Source: Massariosphaeria phaeospora (lineage: Eukaryota; Ascomycota; Dothideomycetes; Pleosporales). Taken from it: a stretch of DNA of 64,000 nt. Positions within the stretch are counted from its first letter, which is position 1. Each line of letters starts with the position of its first letter. The DNA lies in the NCBI GenBank assembly GCA_011032825.1, contig JAADJZ010000005.1, forward strand, positions 1,865,001-1,929,000, given 5' to 3'. The notes beneath the pieces are model-generated. The model was not told the DNA's origin. It did no database searches and was given only the letters and a program-made list of their open reading frames with translations. A program made the translations under genes and the position numbers. Positions 53,925 to 64,000 of the stretch are shown here, piece by piece.

Positions 53925-56900
53925 ATGGCCGGTGCTGGGGCGACGTGCCGTGCCCGACTGCTCTCTGATCTAACAGCTCAGACAGCGTGCGATAAGCCAG
54001 CGACCTCTGTGGATGGCCGACTGTGCTCGTTTCATTCTCCCTAATGTCACGGTACGTTTGATGTCTTTCTCCAGTCTATGCGCTGTAGATTCTCCTGAGA
54101 CAGTTGTCACGAATTAGTGTGGCTAGGTCCCCAAAATGGTTGGATATTGGAATATCAGACACAAAACGTACCAGCCGCTCAGCTCACGCTGAAAATTAAT
54201 GAGGCCCGCCGCAGGAGCACGCAAAACCTTTCATTTCTAATGACCGGCGTTTGCAGTGTTGTTCGATATCATGCTGACACATCCCAGCTTTGTATAGAGG
54301 GTACAAGAAACGTAACGCTCAGCTTGACGTTTTATCAGAGGAGCTACCACCGGAGCTTGCGAGCTCAAAAACTCTCTTGGTAGTCCAAGATTTCCACAGC
54401 ATAAACGACGAGACTGAACTTTGAGGGTTACACTCCTACCTGTTCTAGAAATATAACCTCCTCGAGCGAGTTATACGCGCTCGTAAACTCCATCACAGTC
54501 ATTTCTTCGCCGTTGACAATGACTATGGCCACGAAAAGTATCTGACAGGGCTGTTGAATGAGAAGCATATCACAGCGAGAGCTCTCGAGGGGCTGGGTAA
54601 ACGTGGCGCACAGATGATGTACAAGCAAGAACAATGGTTGCCATGGGTCGAACAATGCCAAGATGATGCAGAGAATCAACCCACAATTGAAAGCAAAAAG
54701 GTCAAGCTCGAAGCGCTACTGTTTAAGCGCCACAAAAAGGAAATGGACCGCCACCAACAAAGATCGAAAGCCAAAGAAAGCGCTAAGCGTGAAGAAGAAT
54801 TCCTCGAGAACGCTTACAACCAACGTCTATCTGACATGTCTGAAAACGAACAGGGTGAATGGGATCCAGTGCAGGACGTCTTTGGTTATGAGCGGGAGTA
54901 TTATGTCGATCTCATCAGATTTTTTTTGATGTTCAAAGACCAAGATCTAACCGAATCGCCGGACAGTGAATCAAGCAAAGATACTGGTGACGAGCCTCTT
55001 GAGCGTGATGGACCAACGAAGCAAATTTCTAAAAGTGCAAAGAGAAGAGCAGATAAGGCTGCTAAGAAGGTGAATGCAGGCTCAAACAATACAGCGGATT
55101 TGTCAAAAGAAAGCCATATCATCGACATGGAGACGCGAGCGCAAATGAGAGACCGGCTGCGTATGCCTGTCAAAAACGAAAGACCGGATGGATGGTACGT
55201 GCCAGTCAATCGTATCAGATACGGAGCGAGCACTCACTCGCCGGCAATACCAGAGGACGAGATTGAACCACTTTTGGAGGAAATTGCCGAGGTCAAACTC
55301 TTTATTTTTTGTCGACTTCTTCTCTCTCATGCCTCCCTTCTACGCATTGCTCTTCAAGCCAACAGTATCGAAGAATTCCTCGCCAATGATCAGCTTACAC
55401 AAGAGCAACTACGAGACCTCACTCTCGCGTTAGAACGTCCTTCGTTACAAGACGTTCGCAACGCCTGTGCGGACTTTGTTAGAGGAGAGGACGAGGATGA
55501 TGAGCAGGTTAGTTTGGACAACGGGGGCGTTGTTGAGGACGACCACGAGTTTCGAGGAAAGATAATCCCGGAGAAGTACACAATGAAGGCTGCGTCGAAC
55601 ACGCTCGAGGATTCGAAACACCTCTTTGGCAACGAAGGTATCCTGAATTTCGGCAAGGTTACGAACGAGAGCGATTACATCCAGAAGAGAACGCGCATCA
55701 AGATCTGGCAAGCATCCTCTAGCGCTACCTTGAACGGCACTCCTTGCTGACCTTGATAGTGGAAGATATATATATGATTATCCCAGTGATACAGCTTTGA
55801 ACCGGGGTGGTTGGTTCCATTTTTCCATCATTGCTAGGGATTCAGATCTATCTGAGGTGAGACGCAAAACATATTGGCTGGGCATGAAACATCTGACACG
55901 TCTGTAGGCTGCCAATCTCTGCCGAAACTGGAATGAATTCTTGAACTGAGCATTCTATGCCTCTTTGATTTTTTCCCTGCCCCGAAGTGGACGCGCTTCA
56001 TCGGAGATATGTCTCGGCGACAATTGATAAGGCTGGTACGTCCTCTTGATTTGCAACCCACAGCTTATATAGCACCGCGACGCTTACGGAAAACGCTCTC
56101 CGGCCAGGAATGCCATGTGTAGTATGAACGTGCAAAGGCTAAGATTTGTAGGGCTTCATTCCCTACTTCTTGAGCGACGACGCTGCCAAACTAACGTATC
56201 ATGTCCAAACTGGAAGTCGTGGAAAGGATCGTCGCTCTCACCAGACTAAGGAGAAAAGGAATGTTATATGCGGACACATGAAACGTGATGATCCCGTCAG
56301 TCGTCGTTTCATTCAATATCTGTCCATGGAGACATTTGAGGTGCGGGCATTAGTCAGAGATCACAAGACTGGCCGTGTACTCTTCGAGCCACCCAAAGAC
56401 GACCTATGGCTCGTCCGAGAGAAGAGCGGTTTTGGTCGGGCTACGAAGAACGTATTTGAGGTAAAAAGTGAAGTCGGCGACACCTTCTACTAGCAGGTTG
56501 ATGCGATCCGCCAGTGGCATCTTAGTTTCGAGGAATATTACGACGTTTATGTCTGGGAAGCTGTCCCAGGTCATGCGAACTCGGTGTTGCAGCGAAGAGT
56601 CGAAGAGGTAAGTAGTCTTTTATTCCATTTCCATGTGAACAGACAAACTAAACGTACCTAGATCCTAACGCGAGCAATTCGTTGCCACGAGCTTAAGGAC
56701 ATGTACAATGTCTGCGCTCCAATTCTCAAGACTGTCGCCATAGATCCGAAAACACAGAGGGTTCGCAACATCAGGCCGGGGGAAGATGTGAAGAGCTTGT
56801 TGGATTGGGCCCACACCCATACGAGAGCCTGGACAAGGTCGTCAGACAACCTTAGCCAAGGTTCAATAGATACCCTCGAGGACTCATACAAATACACCGA

Positions 56901-58629
56901 GGCCGATGAGATAGAAGACGTCATCCTTTTCCCTGAAGAGGCCACCGGAGAAATGCGAAACAAGCTGTTCAGGGCCAACCCAAGCGCGCTTGACATGTTC
57001 ATGCTTGAGGAATTGTCTGATGAAGAGATCGGTCAAGCCATGGAGGATAACGGTGACAAAACCTGGCCCGCGGAGGAATCGTACAAATCTGAATTGGACA
57101 GCGACTACAAATACGTGAACGAAAGTCAGATCGACTTGGATTCAACAATTGAGGATCTCAACGGAAGTTTTAGGGCGGCGATGTCGTTGTCACCTTCCAA
57201 CAAGCCTGATTATTTCTTGCCTCTACTGCGGAACCTTGCATCTGCAAGTGTCCATTCCACTACGGTAAAAAATCATCCAGCGGACCTCATAGCAACTTTA
57301 CGGTCTAGCTTGATAAGACAAATGGATCACGACACTGCCGATGAATCTATGGATGCCGACTCCAGGCGCCATCGCCGGGAGAAATCCAGATGTATGCCGT
57401 TATTTATGTTTTATCTGGCTTAGGTACTAACTTTCCGCAGTGTTGAAGCACAGCTGGCATACGGCAGATATGGAGCCCGGGTCTCTTCGCAGATATACTG
57501 AGTGGATGATCATGGTAGAAAAAATGGATGACTTTGTGATGAGCGAAATTAATCCAGGCCCGTTTGAACTCTATGCCTCTATGCGCATTGCAGAAGTTTT
57601 CACAGGGGAGTGGCGATGTGTGCAGGACGCTTTTGAGGCCTATGCCTCTATCGCCCTGTTCTTTGAAAAGGACGCCTTTCTTAACTCGCCGATGGGAGCC
57701 ATGTTCAAAGACTCAAAGCTATTCGACCAAGCTGAACGAGCCAAACATCTTCCCGATCGGAGGACATACATGAGCAATAAGACGATGCCGAAGGTATTTT
57801 GGGAAGACTTTGAGCAGCTGCGACGAGACAACCAAATAAAACCAGGAGATGTCATGGATGATGTTTATCCAGAGGAGTGGCAGAAAGCAATTCGGGCTAT
57901 TGTTATCCGTTGTAAGTGTCGCTCCGTTACTACGTGATCAAGGAATAGGAGTATGGGGCAATCTGCTCACGTGGCATGCTATCCCCGTTCGGGAATGAAA
58001 ACTAACGCCTCACAGGGTTCAGAGCAGGTATCATCACTAGGTCCTACCTCAGAAGCGCGGCAGGTATAGCCACAGCCAAAGCTGAACCTGGTCGTCCTAT
58101 GGACCTATACATCGATTTCGGCATACATATGATTCCGGAGGCACTCACTGGTGACGTGACAGATCCCACAACAGTCGACCGTGCCTGGATTGTGTCTAGG
58201 GCACGCCAATTCTCCGCGGAGCACCCTGGCGCTCGGTATGCCATCTTGCGGATATGGTCGGCGCCCCACTTCTATCCTTATGAGCTTGGGCCCGTGAGCC
58301 GACCCAAGTTTACGTTCTTGGATGACAGAGGTAGAGCCTGGATGTTCCGTGCCTTCCCGAAAGACTTTCCTTTCAGTGAGTGGGAAGTCCATCTGCGTTA
58401 TTCAGAACACATTGAGCCGTTTCTACCTTACTTTGGGACCCAGGTTTCCCTTGCGAAGGACTTGGTGCTGGTCATGGGGAAGGACCAGAAGGACTTGCGG
58501 AGGTTGAGCCAGGCGGTGACGTGGACTATCCAGACGAAGCCGTGGAGATTGGAGGTGGATTTCTGGCGCAGCTTCGTCAATGTGGACGTGCAGTTCTTGG
58601 AGGACCTCAACGAAAAGTGGTTGGAGTAG
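53925..58629 (+). pseudogene. Decayed member of a large fungal protein family of unknown function
   Basis: Eight exons can be traced: 53925..54051, 54288..55707, 55760..55856, 55908..56035, 56152..56607, 56662..57391, 57441..57911, 58016..58629. All splice phases match, for about 1,348 codons. The frame is broken by TAA at 54042, TGA at 54422, TAG at 54446 and TAG near 56491, plus a one-base loss in exon 4 (about 55943-55950) after WNEF. Recognisable family blocks: ATCRARLLSDLTAQTAC, ERVIRARKLHHSHFF, RYIYDYPSDTALNRGGWFHF, AKLTYHVQTGSRG, NVICGHMKRDDPVSRRFIQY, LWLVREKSGFGRATKN and PMDLYIDFG. I recall this as a widespread Pezizomycotina hypothetical family but know no function. Intron 2 (55708..55759) is GC-AG. 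Downstream exons retain good coding quality, so inactivation looks recent, or the 3' half could still be expressed from a later start. Confidence 0.8.
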
Positions 58630-60369
58630 GAGGCCACCGCAGCCACACCATCGGACACCCTCCTGGCGCACTCCACATAGCCATGTGAGATGAGATTGGC
58701 GACATCAACGTGACACAAGCCTGGCCATTGGGTTGCAAAAGCTGCGGTAGAACTTGGGAATCCCAAAGAGGAGAATGGTATACCTGCTATATAGAACGGC
58801 CTTGCTATAGCTCGAGCCCGGCGGGGAGAAATAACTTTGTCATAGAATCAGAAGCGTCCTCTAATGGCTTTTTTATCCCGACACGATACGATACGTGAGC
58901 CTAGCTCCGACCCTCCTTTATCAAATGCGGTTGCACGGCAGCAGCCATGCGTTATCAGACACACGGAATCTCGCCGTGCAAGGCACTTGGCAGGAACACA
59001 TGGCACGCCGCAGGGGTGCTGGAGATGAAGGAGATATTAATGTGATGCTGCACGGGACGAGGCCGCGCAGACTCGACTGACAGCGGTGCAGACGCGTGCA
59101 TGATCGTAGTGTAGATTGGACATGATATCTTCTAGCGGGTAGATAGAGGTGGGCAGCACAATGGATGGATGGATGGATGAGAGTAAGCAATGGGAAACAG
59201 CCCGCCCGCATGCTGCATCCGGAGCCATAGAAGAAGCTATGGAAGTTGACTGCAACGGGCCGGATCCACACATGCTCGAGATGCGTGGACTCGGACGCAG
59301 ATCAGATCGCTGCATGTCTTTCGCGCGCCCGGATAGCCGCATTGGGAGCGCGCCCATGTCCTGGGGAATCGGGATGTGGCTATTCTTGCACGGTCATCAG
59401 TCATCTGACATGTGAAGTCTGCAAAGACATATCATATTAGCCGATACCGATGCCGATGTCCCGACGGCGCGAGGTCAGTGGGAGGGAGCGGGCGGACCGA
59501 ATCGTTGCGGTGAGGCGTGGTTGAGGGGGAGGTACATAGGTGTAGGGGCTACGGGGTACGCGTGGTAAGTGTGTTAGGCGTGGGCGGGTGGCTGGGCGGG
59601 TGCAGATGGTGAGACGGCGGATGGTGTTTTCTATGGAGACGCTGCAGGCAAGCAATATCGCGGTGGTAGGTAGACTATGCTAGTCTATGTATCCATCTAC
59701 TTGCTAGATAGGCTGCGGTGAAGGCACAGGCACAGGCACAGGCACGTTGGGAGCCCCATTCACCCCCCCGACGCGTGAGTCAGCCACCACCCCGCTACCG
59801 GTGGGTCGCAGCTGCTGCATGTGGTCTACGGCGCCTTCTAGAAAACAACACCGCTCGACTTCTGACCGCATGGGCCGCCTCCGCCGACCGCTACTTGGGA
59901 CTCGGAGCAGCAGAGTTTTGCCATATCTTGCTCGCCTCGCTCGCGCCCTCACCTCGCCGCCTGCCTCTGCAATTGCCCAGCCCCTTGCGCGTGCAGTCCA
60001 CGGCCTGCTTTCAGCTGCGCGCGCCCGAGTCCCTTAGCCACACGGCGTGTTCGGCTTATTAGACGACCACGGCCTGCAGGCGAGTCCGGTGACCAGCCGC
60101 TGCACCCAGCTGCACCCAATCGCCGGTCCGGATGCGTCAGTCGCGACGACGAGGTACCTCAACCACGGCCAGCTGCGACGGCAGCCTGGCTGGCACTCTA
60201 GAGATGCCGCCAACGACTGACTCCCTCGCTCAGGTGCCGACGTCTGCTGCCGCCTGCCAGATTGTGTCCCCGGAGACCGCGTACTGTGCACAGGCACGTA
60301 GAGCCGCCATTCGCTGCACGCGACACCGTGACTCCGTCATCGGGCGCGACCACGTCCCATTCGCAGTAA
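58630..60369. other. Intergenic region with short tandem repeats
   Basis: 1.74 kb. Holds a GGAT tetranucleotide run at 59162-59178 and a GGCACA hexamer run at about 59721-59742. Plus-strand frames are Ser/Pro/Arg-rich and unrecognised. The right part is presumably the promoter and leader of the next gene. Confidence 0.5.
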
Positions 60370-61909
60370 ATGCTTCTGCACCGCGACCCGAGCCTGGCCG
60401 AGCTCCCCGGCTACTCGCCCGCGCAACTCGAGAGCCTGAGCCGCAGCGTCGAGCAGAAAAAGCAGCGCCTCGAGCAGGACATCCACGACTATATAAGACG
60501 CAAGCAGGAGGAGCTGCGTGACCATGAACGCGAGGTACCTCCCCATTGTCCGCAGCCGAAAACATTGACAGCGCTGATTGGGCTAGCTCGTCGAGCAGTA
60601 CCGTCCGGGTACCATGGAACGCGCCGAATCGAATCGAGATGCCGCAGCCGGCGGCAACTCGTATCGGTCTACCGACGTGAATATCGCCTCAAATACGCCT
60701 GCGACCGCTGCGCAAACTCCAGGAGCGTCTGCAGACTCGAGGAAGCTTGGACCGGAAGAAAAGGCTAAACGGACAAAGCACACACGTGTCCACAAACGTG
60801 AAAAGGAGCTCTTTGGGCTGGTGACGCCCATCTTCCTGCCTCTGCTAGAAGCTGGCGAGGCCACGCCAGCCAAGAAGAAGAAAGAGCGGAAAAGACTCAA
60901 GTCGGACAGTGCCGGGAGTGCTGAGAATTCCCCTCCAAACTCTGAGCTGGGATCGCCGTCAAGAGATGCTGGGAAGGGCAAAGAGAGCCACAGATCGAGG
61001 AGCACGAATAGCGAGGAGAAGATGGAGTGTCACGATTTCGCTCTAAGTGCAGACATCATGTCGAACCCGGACAGTGGGAAGAAGTCGAAACGCTCGCCGA
61101 TGAAGAAATCGTCTCTAAGACACAACAGCACGCCAAAATCAAGGCGAAAGCGAGTAAGCTTGGTTATTGATGACCAGATTGTGCTTCCGGCGGATAGCAT
61201 CGTCGAGCCTCCGCTCACCTCTCCAAGCGAAACCACCGTGTCCACGATATCCAATTCCACAGGATCCCTAGACGATTCGATAGATCCTCAATTAGTTCCT
61301 CGTAACGACACGCCCGTGCATCAGGACGCCGTGCATCACAGCATTCCGCACTCGATGACTCTGTCTAGCGCCTCACTCTCGCAGCACACAAGTCACGCTG
61401 TCTCAGACTCGCCGCCATCTCCTTCAACCATGGACTACGAGCCTACCCCGGCCTCTGCCACCGCAGCTACCCTTCCCTCGCCCTCACCTCCGAGAGCCGA
61501 CACCGACCCCGACCTCGGCACCTCTCTCCCCCAATACGCCAGCGCAGCCCCCATCTACGCCAACGAACCCGCCGTCGCCACCCACGACGACGAAGAAGGC
61601 TTTGACACGTACGTAGGCGGCATCTCGGGCTCCGGCGCCGACAACGTCGACCAAGCCGGCTCATACGGCTATCCGTCTTCCCTCGGCGCCAGCTATCTAG
61701 AGAGCTACATGCAGAGCCGGCCGCTGAGCGTCAGGATGGCAGCTGCTGATAAAGCCGGGCTAAAGGGCAGGGAGAAGGAAGCTTTGGTGAACGAGGAGAG
61801 GAACGAGGAGAGAGAGCTGGGAGTTGCGAGGCGCGATGATGAGGAGGAGGATGAGGAGGATGATGAGGAGACGGGTATGGAGATGATGGGCGATATGGAG
61901 GGGTTTTAG
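60370..61909 (+). CDS. Hypothetical low-complexity protein with N-terminal coiled coil
   Basis: Two exons (60370..60534, 60587..61909; 52-nt intron) encode 495 residues. The first 60 residues form a helical/coiled segment (LSRSVEQKKQRLEQDIHDYI, RRKQEELRDHERELVEQYR). At about 110-140 lies a conserved-looking KRTKHTRVHKREKELFGLVT and PIFLPLLEAGE block. The rest is Ser/Pro/Lys-rich and disordered, ending in an acidic stretch (RDDEEEDEEDDEETGMEMMG). No enzymatic domain. The intron is supported by GTACCT...GGCTAG borders and by continuity of the charged helix across the junction. Function unknown; nuclear or scaffold roles would fit the composition but are only guesses. Confidence 0.72.
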
Positions 61910-63245
61910 ATGGGTGGCTTAAGCGAGGGCGAGGAAGAGGGTGCAGGGGCATTGCGTGGAAGTAGTGCGCTGCAATGACCTGCAAGAAAGAAAAAAGGCT
62001 CTTGTTTGTAAATACGTGCTTTCGGGTTGGGGACATGGGAGGCCGTGTGTGTGTGCGTGCGTGCGTGCATACGTGTACGACATTCACCTCACCTCACCCC
62101 CCTTTTCCCTTTCCTTCCCCTTCTCCAACCCCCTTTTTCTTTTTCCTTTCTCTTTTCTCTCTTTTTTCCCTAGGCCCCGAAACAAAGACTGGGTGGTTAT
62201 CTGCACAATCTCGATTGGGAGTTAGTTTTCTCTGGACGTTTAGGGCTGGTCGGAGGCTCGGTGGGTGGGTGGGTGGTCTTTTGTGCTTTGTGCTTGCGTG
62301 CCTTTGTACTTGCGTTGCTTTGTGGGTTTCGGCATGTTAGGTTTCGGCATGTTGGGGTTTGGTTTTTTGGTTTGGTTTTGTTTCTTGGTCGATCGATCGA
62401 AAACTTACATGTGTGTGCCGATTGGGAAGGGATGGCTGTGTCGCGGGGACGGGGAAGGGGGGGGAGATGGAAGCGGGGATGGCGAAGGAAAGGGGGAAGG
62501 AATGTATATAGCATGGCGGACTACCTGGGTAATGCGAAAAGAATGGGTGATACGGATATGTTCTGCGTGTTTTTGTGCGTGCGTGTGTATGTGAGTCTGG
62601 TGGGAGTCGGTGTGAGTCAGTGGGACGTTGGGAATGGTGAATGGTGGCCTAGGGCATGTGTATGTGCATGTGGATATGGACATGGATGTGGACGGGAAAG
62701 TAAATACTAGTTCGGTTTAGTTCTGTTCACATCAGTTCCGTTCAGTTCAGTTCCGAAGCTGCCAAAACACGCGTCGTCGATCCATTCATCCAATTCATCC
62801 GCACGCCATACCATGTCAGCTTTTTCTAGGAGGTCTAATTCATATATGGGAGACGAATATGGACTGGCTATGGGGTGGGAATGGATGGGGATGGATGGAG
62901 ATGGGATTTGAAGTCAAGTTCAGCCTGAGTACGTTGATGGACGGCGCGATGGTGTCTGGGAAGGAAGCAGGTTGGGTTGAGTTGAGCTGTGCTGAGGAGA
63001 GAGAGACCTGGGGTCAGGGGCTGAAGGGGTATCGGATCGGATGTAGGCTATTCATGGACTTGCACGGGGGGTTCTCATTGTTTGGCAATGACTCGGCTCT
63101 ATGGCTTTTCTGGGCTGCGCTTGATCCGCTTCGGTACCTCTTGCTGTTGCTGGTGTGTTTTTGTGTCGTCTATGTGCATGTGTGTATATGTTATGTATAA
63201 GTAGCAGCTCCCCGGACAACGCTACTCCCCAGCTTTGCCAATCCA
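61910..63245. other. Intergenic, convergent 3' ends; pyrimidine tract
   Basis: 1.34 kb between converging genes. An unusually long C/T tract spans about 62093-62172, ending TTTTCCCTAG. G/T-rich sequence follows (62250-62700) with GTGTGC runs. No gene supported. Confidence 0.5.
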
Positions 63246-64000
63246 CTATTCCCCTCGACTTTCATCCAACCCGCCCTCCATCTCCTGATCTACCCGGTTC
63301 ACCACTCTATCCAACAAACTAACCATCTCATCGCCCACAAACCCCGGTCCGTCCTGCTGCACAAAGTGGCCGCAGCCCACCGCCGTGATGGGGCCAATCG
63401 CCTTGTCGGGATCGGTAATGCGCGTCAGGCCTTCGTTGTACGACTGCCAGACGGGGTTGAGGTACGTGAGGGTCAACGGCATGGGCGTACTGAGCGGAGA
63501 GCGAGATGACTGCTCGGCGAACTCGACCGAGTCGTGGCCAACGACAGTGAGATACGGGCCCTCGCCGCCGTAGCCCTCGAGTCTCGGCGCCGACGCTTCG
63601 GGCAGCAGTTGCGCGAGATTACGTCGGGAGAGTCCCTCTTTGCTGGCTACGTCGGGGTGGAACATGTGCCGGTACCGCTCCCTTGCGTCTCGGACATCGC
63701 GCTCGCTAACTCCTGAGGGCAGGGTATGCGGGTCGAAGCCCGGGGCATCGGGGTTGGGCCACATGGACACGAGATCTGAATTCGCTATGATGGAGTCGAG
63801 GAATAGAAGGCCGGACACGGTATGTGGATATTGGCGTGCAAAGAGCCGCGCTATGGCGCAGCCGATGGAGTTGCCCACGAAGATGAGGCAGGGGAACTTG
63901 GCCGAATTGGACGTATCGGGATGGTCAGTCCAGACTTGGAGGATCAGTTGGTGGAGCGCGTATACGGCGCTCATGGCATCGTGGCCGTGACTGGGCGGCG
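63246..64000 (-). CDS. Alpha/beta hydrolase, N-terminal part outside window
   Basis: The last 250 or so residues of an alpha/beta hydrolase; the frame stays open to the window edge (SHGHDAMSAVYALHQL continues upstream of 63974), so the start lies beyond 64000. The nucleophile elbow is FVGNSIGCAIARLFA (GxSxG with Ser). RQYPHTVSGLLFLDSIIANS follows, and the catalytic His is in AVGCGHFVQQDGP near the C-terminus, with an acidic residue likely between. The family includes lipases, epoxide hydrolases and peptidases; substrate cannot be told from this part. Confidence 0.85.
   Translation of the reverse strand, partial: PPSHGHDAMSAVYALHQLILQVWTDHPDTSNSAKFPCLIFVGNSIGCAIARLFARQYPHTVSGLLFLDSIIANSDLVSMWPNPDAPGFDPHTLPSGVSERDVRDARERYRHMFHPDVASKEGLSRRNLAQLLPEASAPRLEGYGGEGPYLTVVGHDSVEFAEQSSRSPLSTPMPLTLTYLNPVWQSYNEGLTRITDPDKAIGPITAVGCGHFVQQDGPGFVGDEMVSLLDRVVNRVDQEMEGGLDESRGE

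Noticed and set aside
56470..56505. A 36-nt intron that would remove the TAG near 56491
   Set aside because: Too short for a fungal intron, and it would delete residues (KSEVGDTF) conserved in the family.
53925..58629. Repeat-induced point mutation as the cause of the broken gene
   Set aside because: Some stops fit C-to-T at CpA, but the surrounding exons are not AT-shifted and most conserved codons are intact, unlike RIP-damaged DNA.

Overview
The window is nuclear DNA of a filamentous ascomycete. The evidence is numerous short (46-236 nt) GT-AG introns with CTAAC-like branch sites, single-copy eukaryotic housekeeping genes on both strands, and gene families typical of Pezizomycotina (ApsA/Num1 cortical anchor, Ecl1-type zinc protein, MEP1-like secreted M43 protease). 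A Dothideomycete is my best guess, as an inference. All exon boundaries were worked out by hand from frame, splice signals and family conservation.

Layout. 0-20 kb is mostly housekeeping: ECL1-like factor (-), EFM3-type methyltransferase (-), ribosomal protein S24 (+), SWR1 subunit VPS72/SWC2 (-), JSN1-type RRM+PUF RNA-binding protein (+), mRNA capping guanylyltransferase (-), the CBP3 bc1-assembly chaperone (-) and an unrecognised 191-residue protein (-). A lone 390-residue protein with an HEVTH zinc-site motif (+) follows at 19.3 kb. From 20.5 to 26.4 kb there is a gene desert. Its core (about 21.4-25.7 kb) is a diverged tandem array in which a TATATAAGCCCC-like box recurs roughly every 300-420 bp and is followed, usually 51-66 bp later, by a TCTAAAA-like element after a pyrimidine-rich stretch. 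This is the most unusual structure in the window.

26-40 kb mixes nuclear and secreted functions: an Acinus-like SAP/RRM/RSB protein (-), a secreted cellobiose-dehydrogenase-like flavoprotein without a cytochrome domain (+), a DUF300/Ost-alpha membrane protein (-), a secreted M43 metalloprotease (+), a zinc-type alcohol dehydrogenase/quinone reductase relative with a C-terminal frameshift (-), and mitoribosomal mL46 (-). 41-53 kb holds CCT8 chaperonin (+), splicing factor ISY1 (-), the very large ApsA/Num1 (-) and spliceosomal CWC24 (+). At 53.9-58.6 kb lies a decayed member of a large fungal family of unknown function, about 1,350 codons long, broken by four in-frame stops and one frameshift although every splice phase is intact. 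The window ends with a low-complexity hypothetical protein (+) and the C-terminal part of an alpha/beta hydrolase (-) that runs off the right edge.

Functional links are loose, as usual in fungal genomes. VPS72, ISY1, CWC24, Acinus-like, CEG1 and JSN1 all act in gene expression; CBP3 and mL46 act in mitochondria. The two secreted enzymes (CDH-like flavoprotein, M43 protease) flank long intergenic spacers and look like accessory genes inserted among conserved ones. I saw no tRNA, rRNA, CRISPR or intact transposon.
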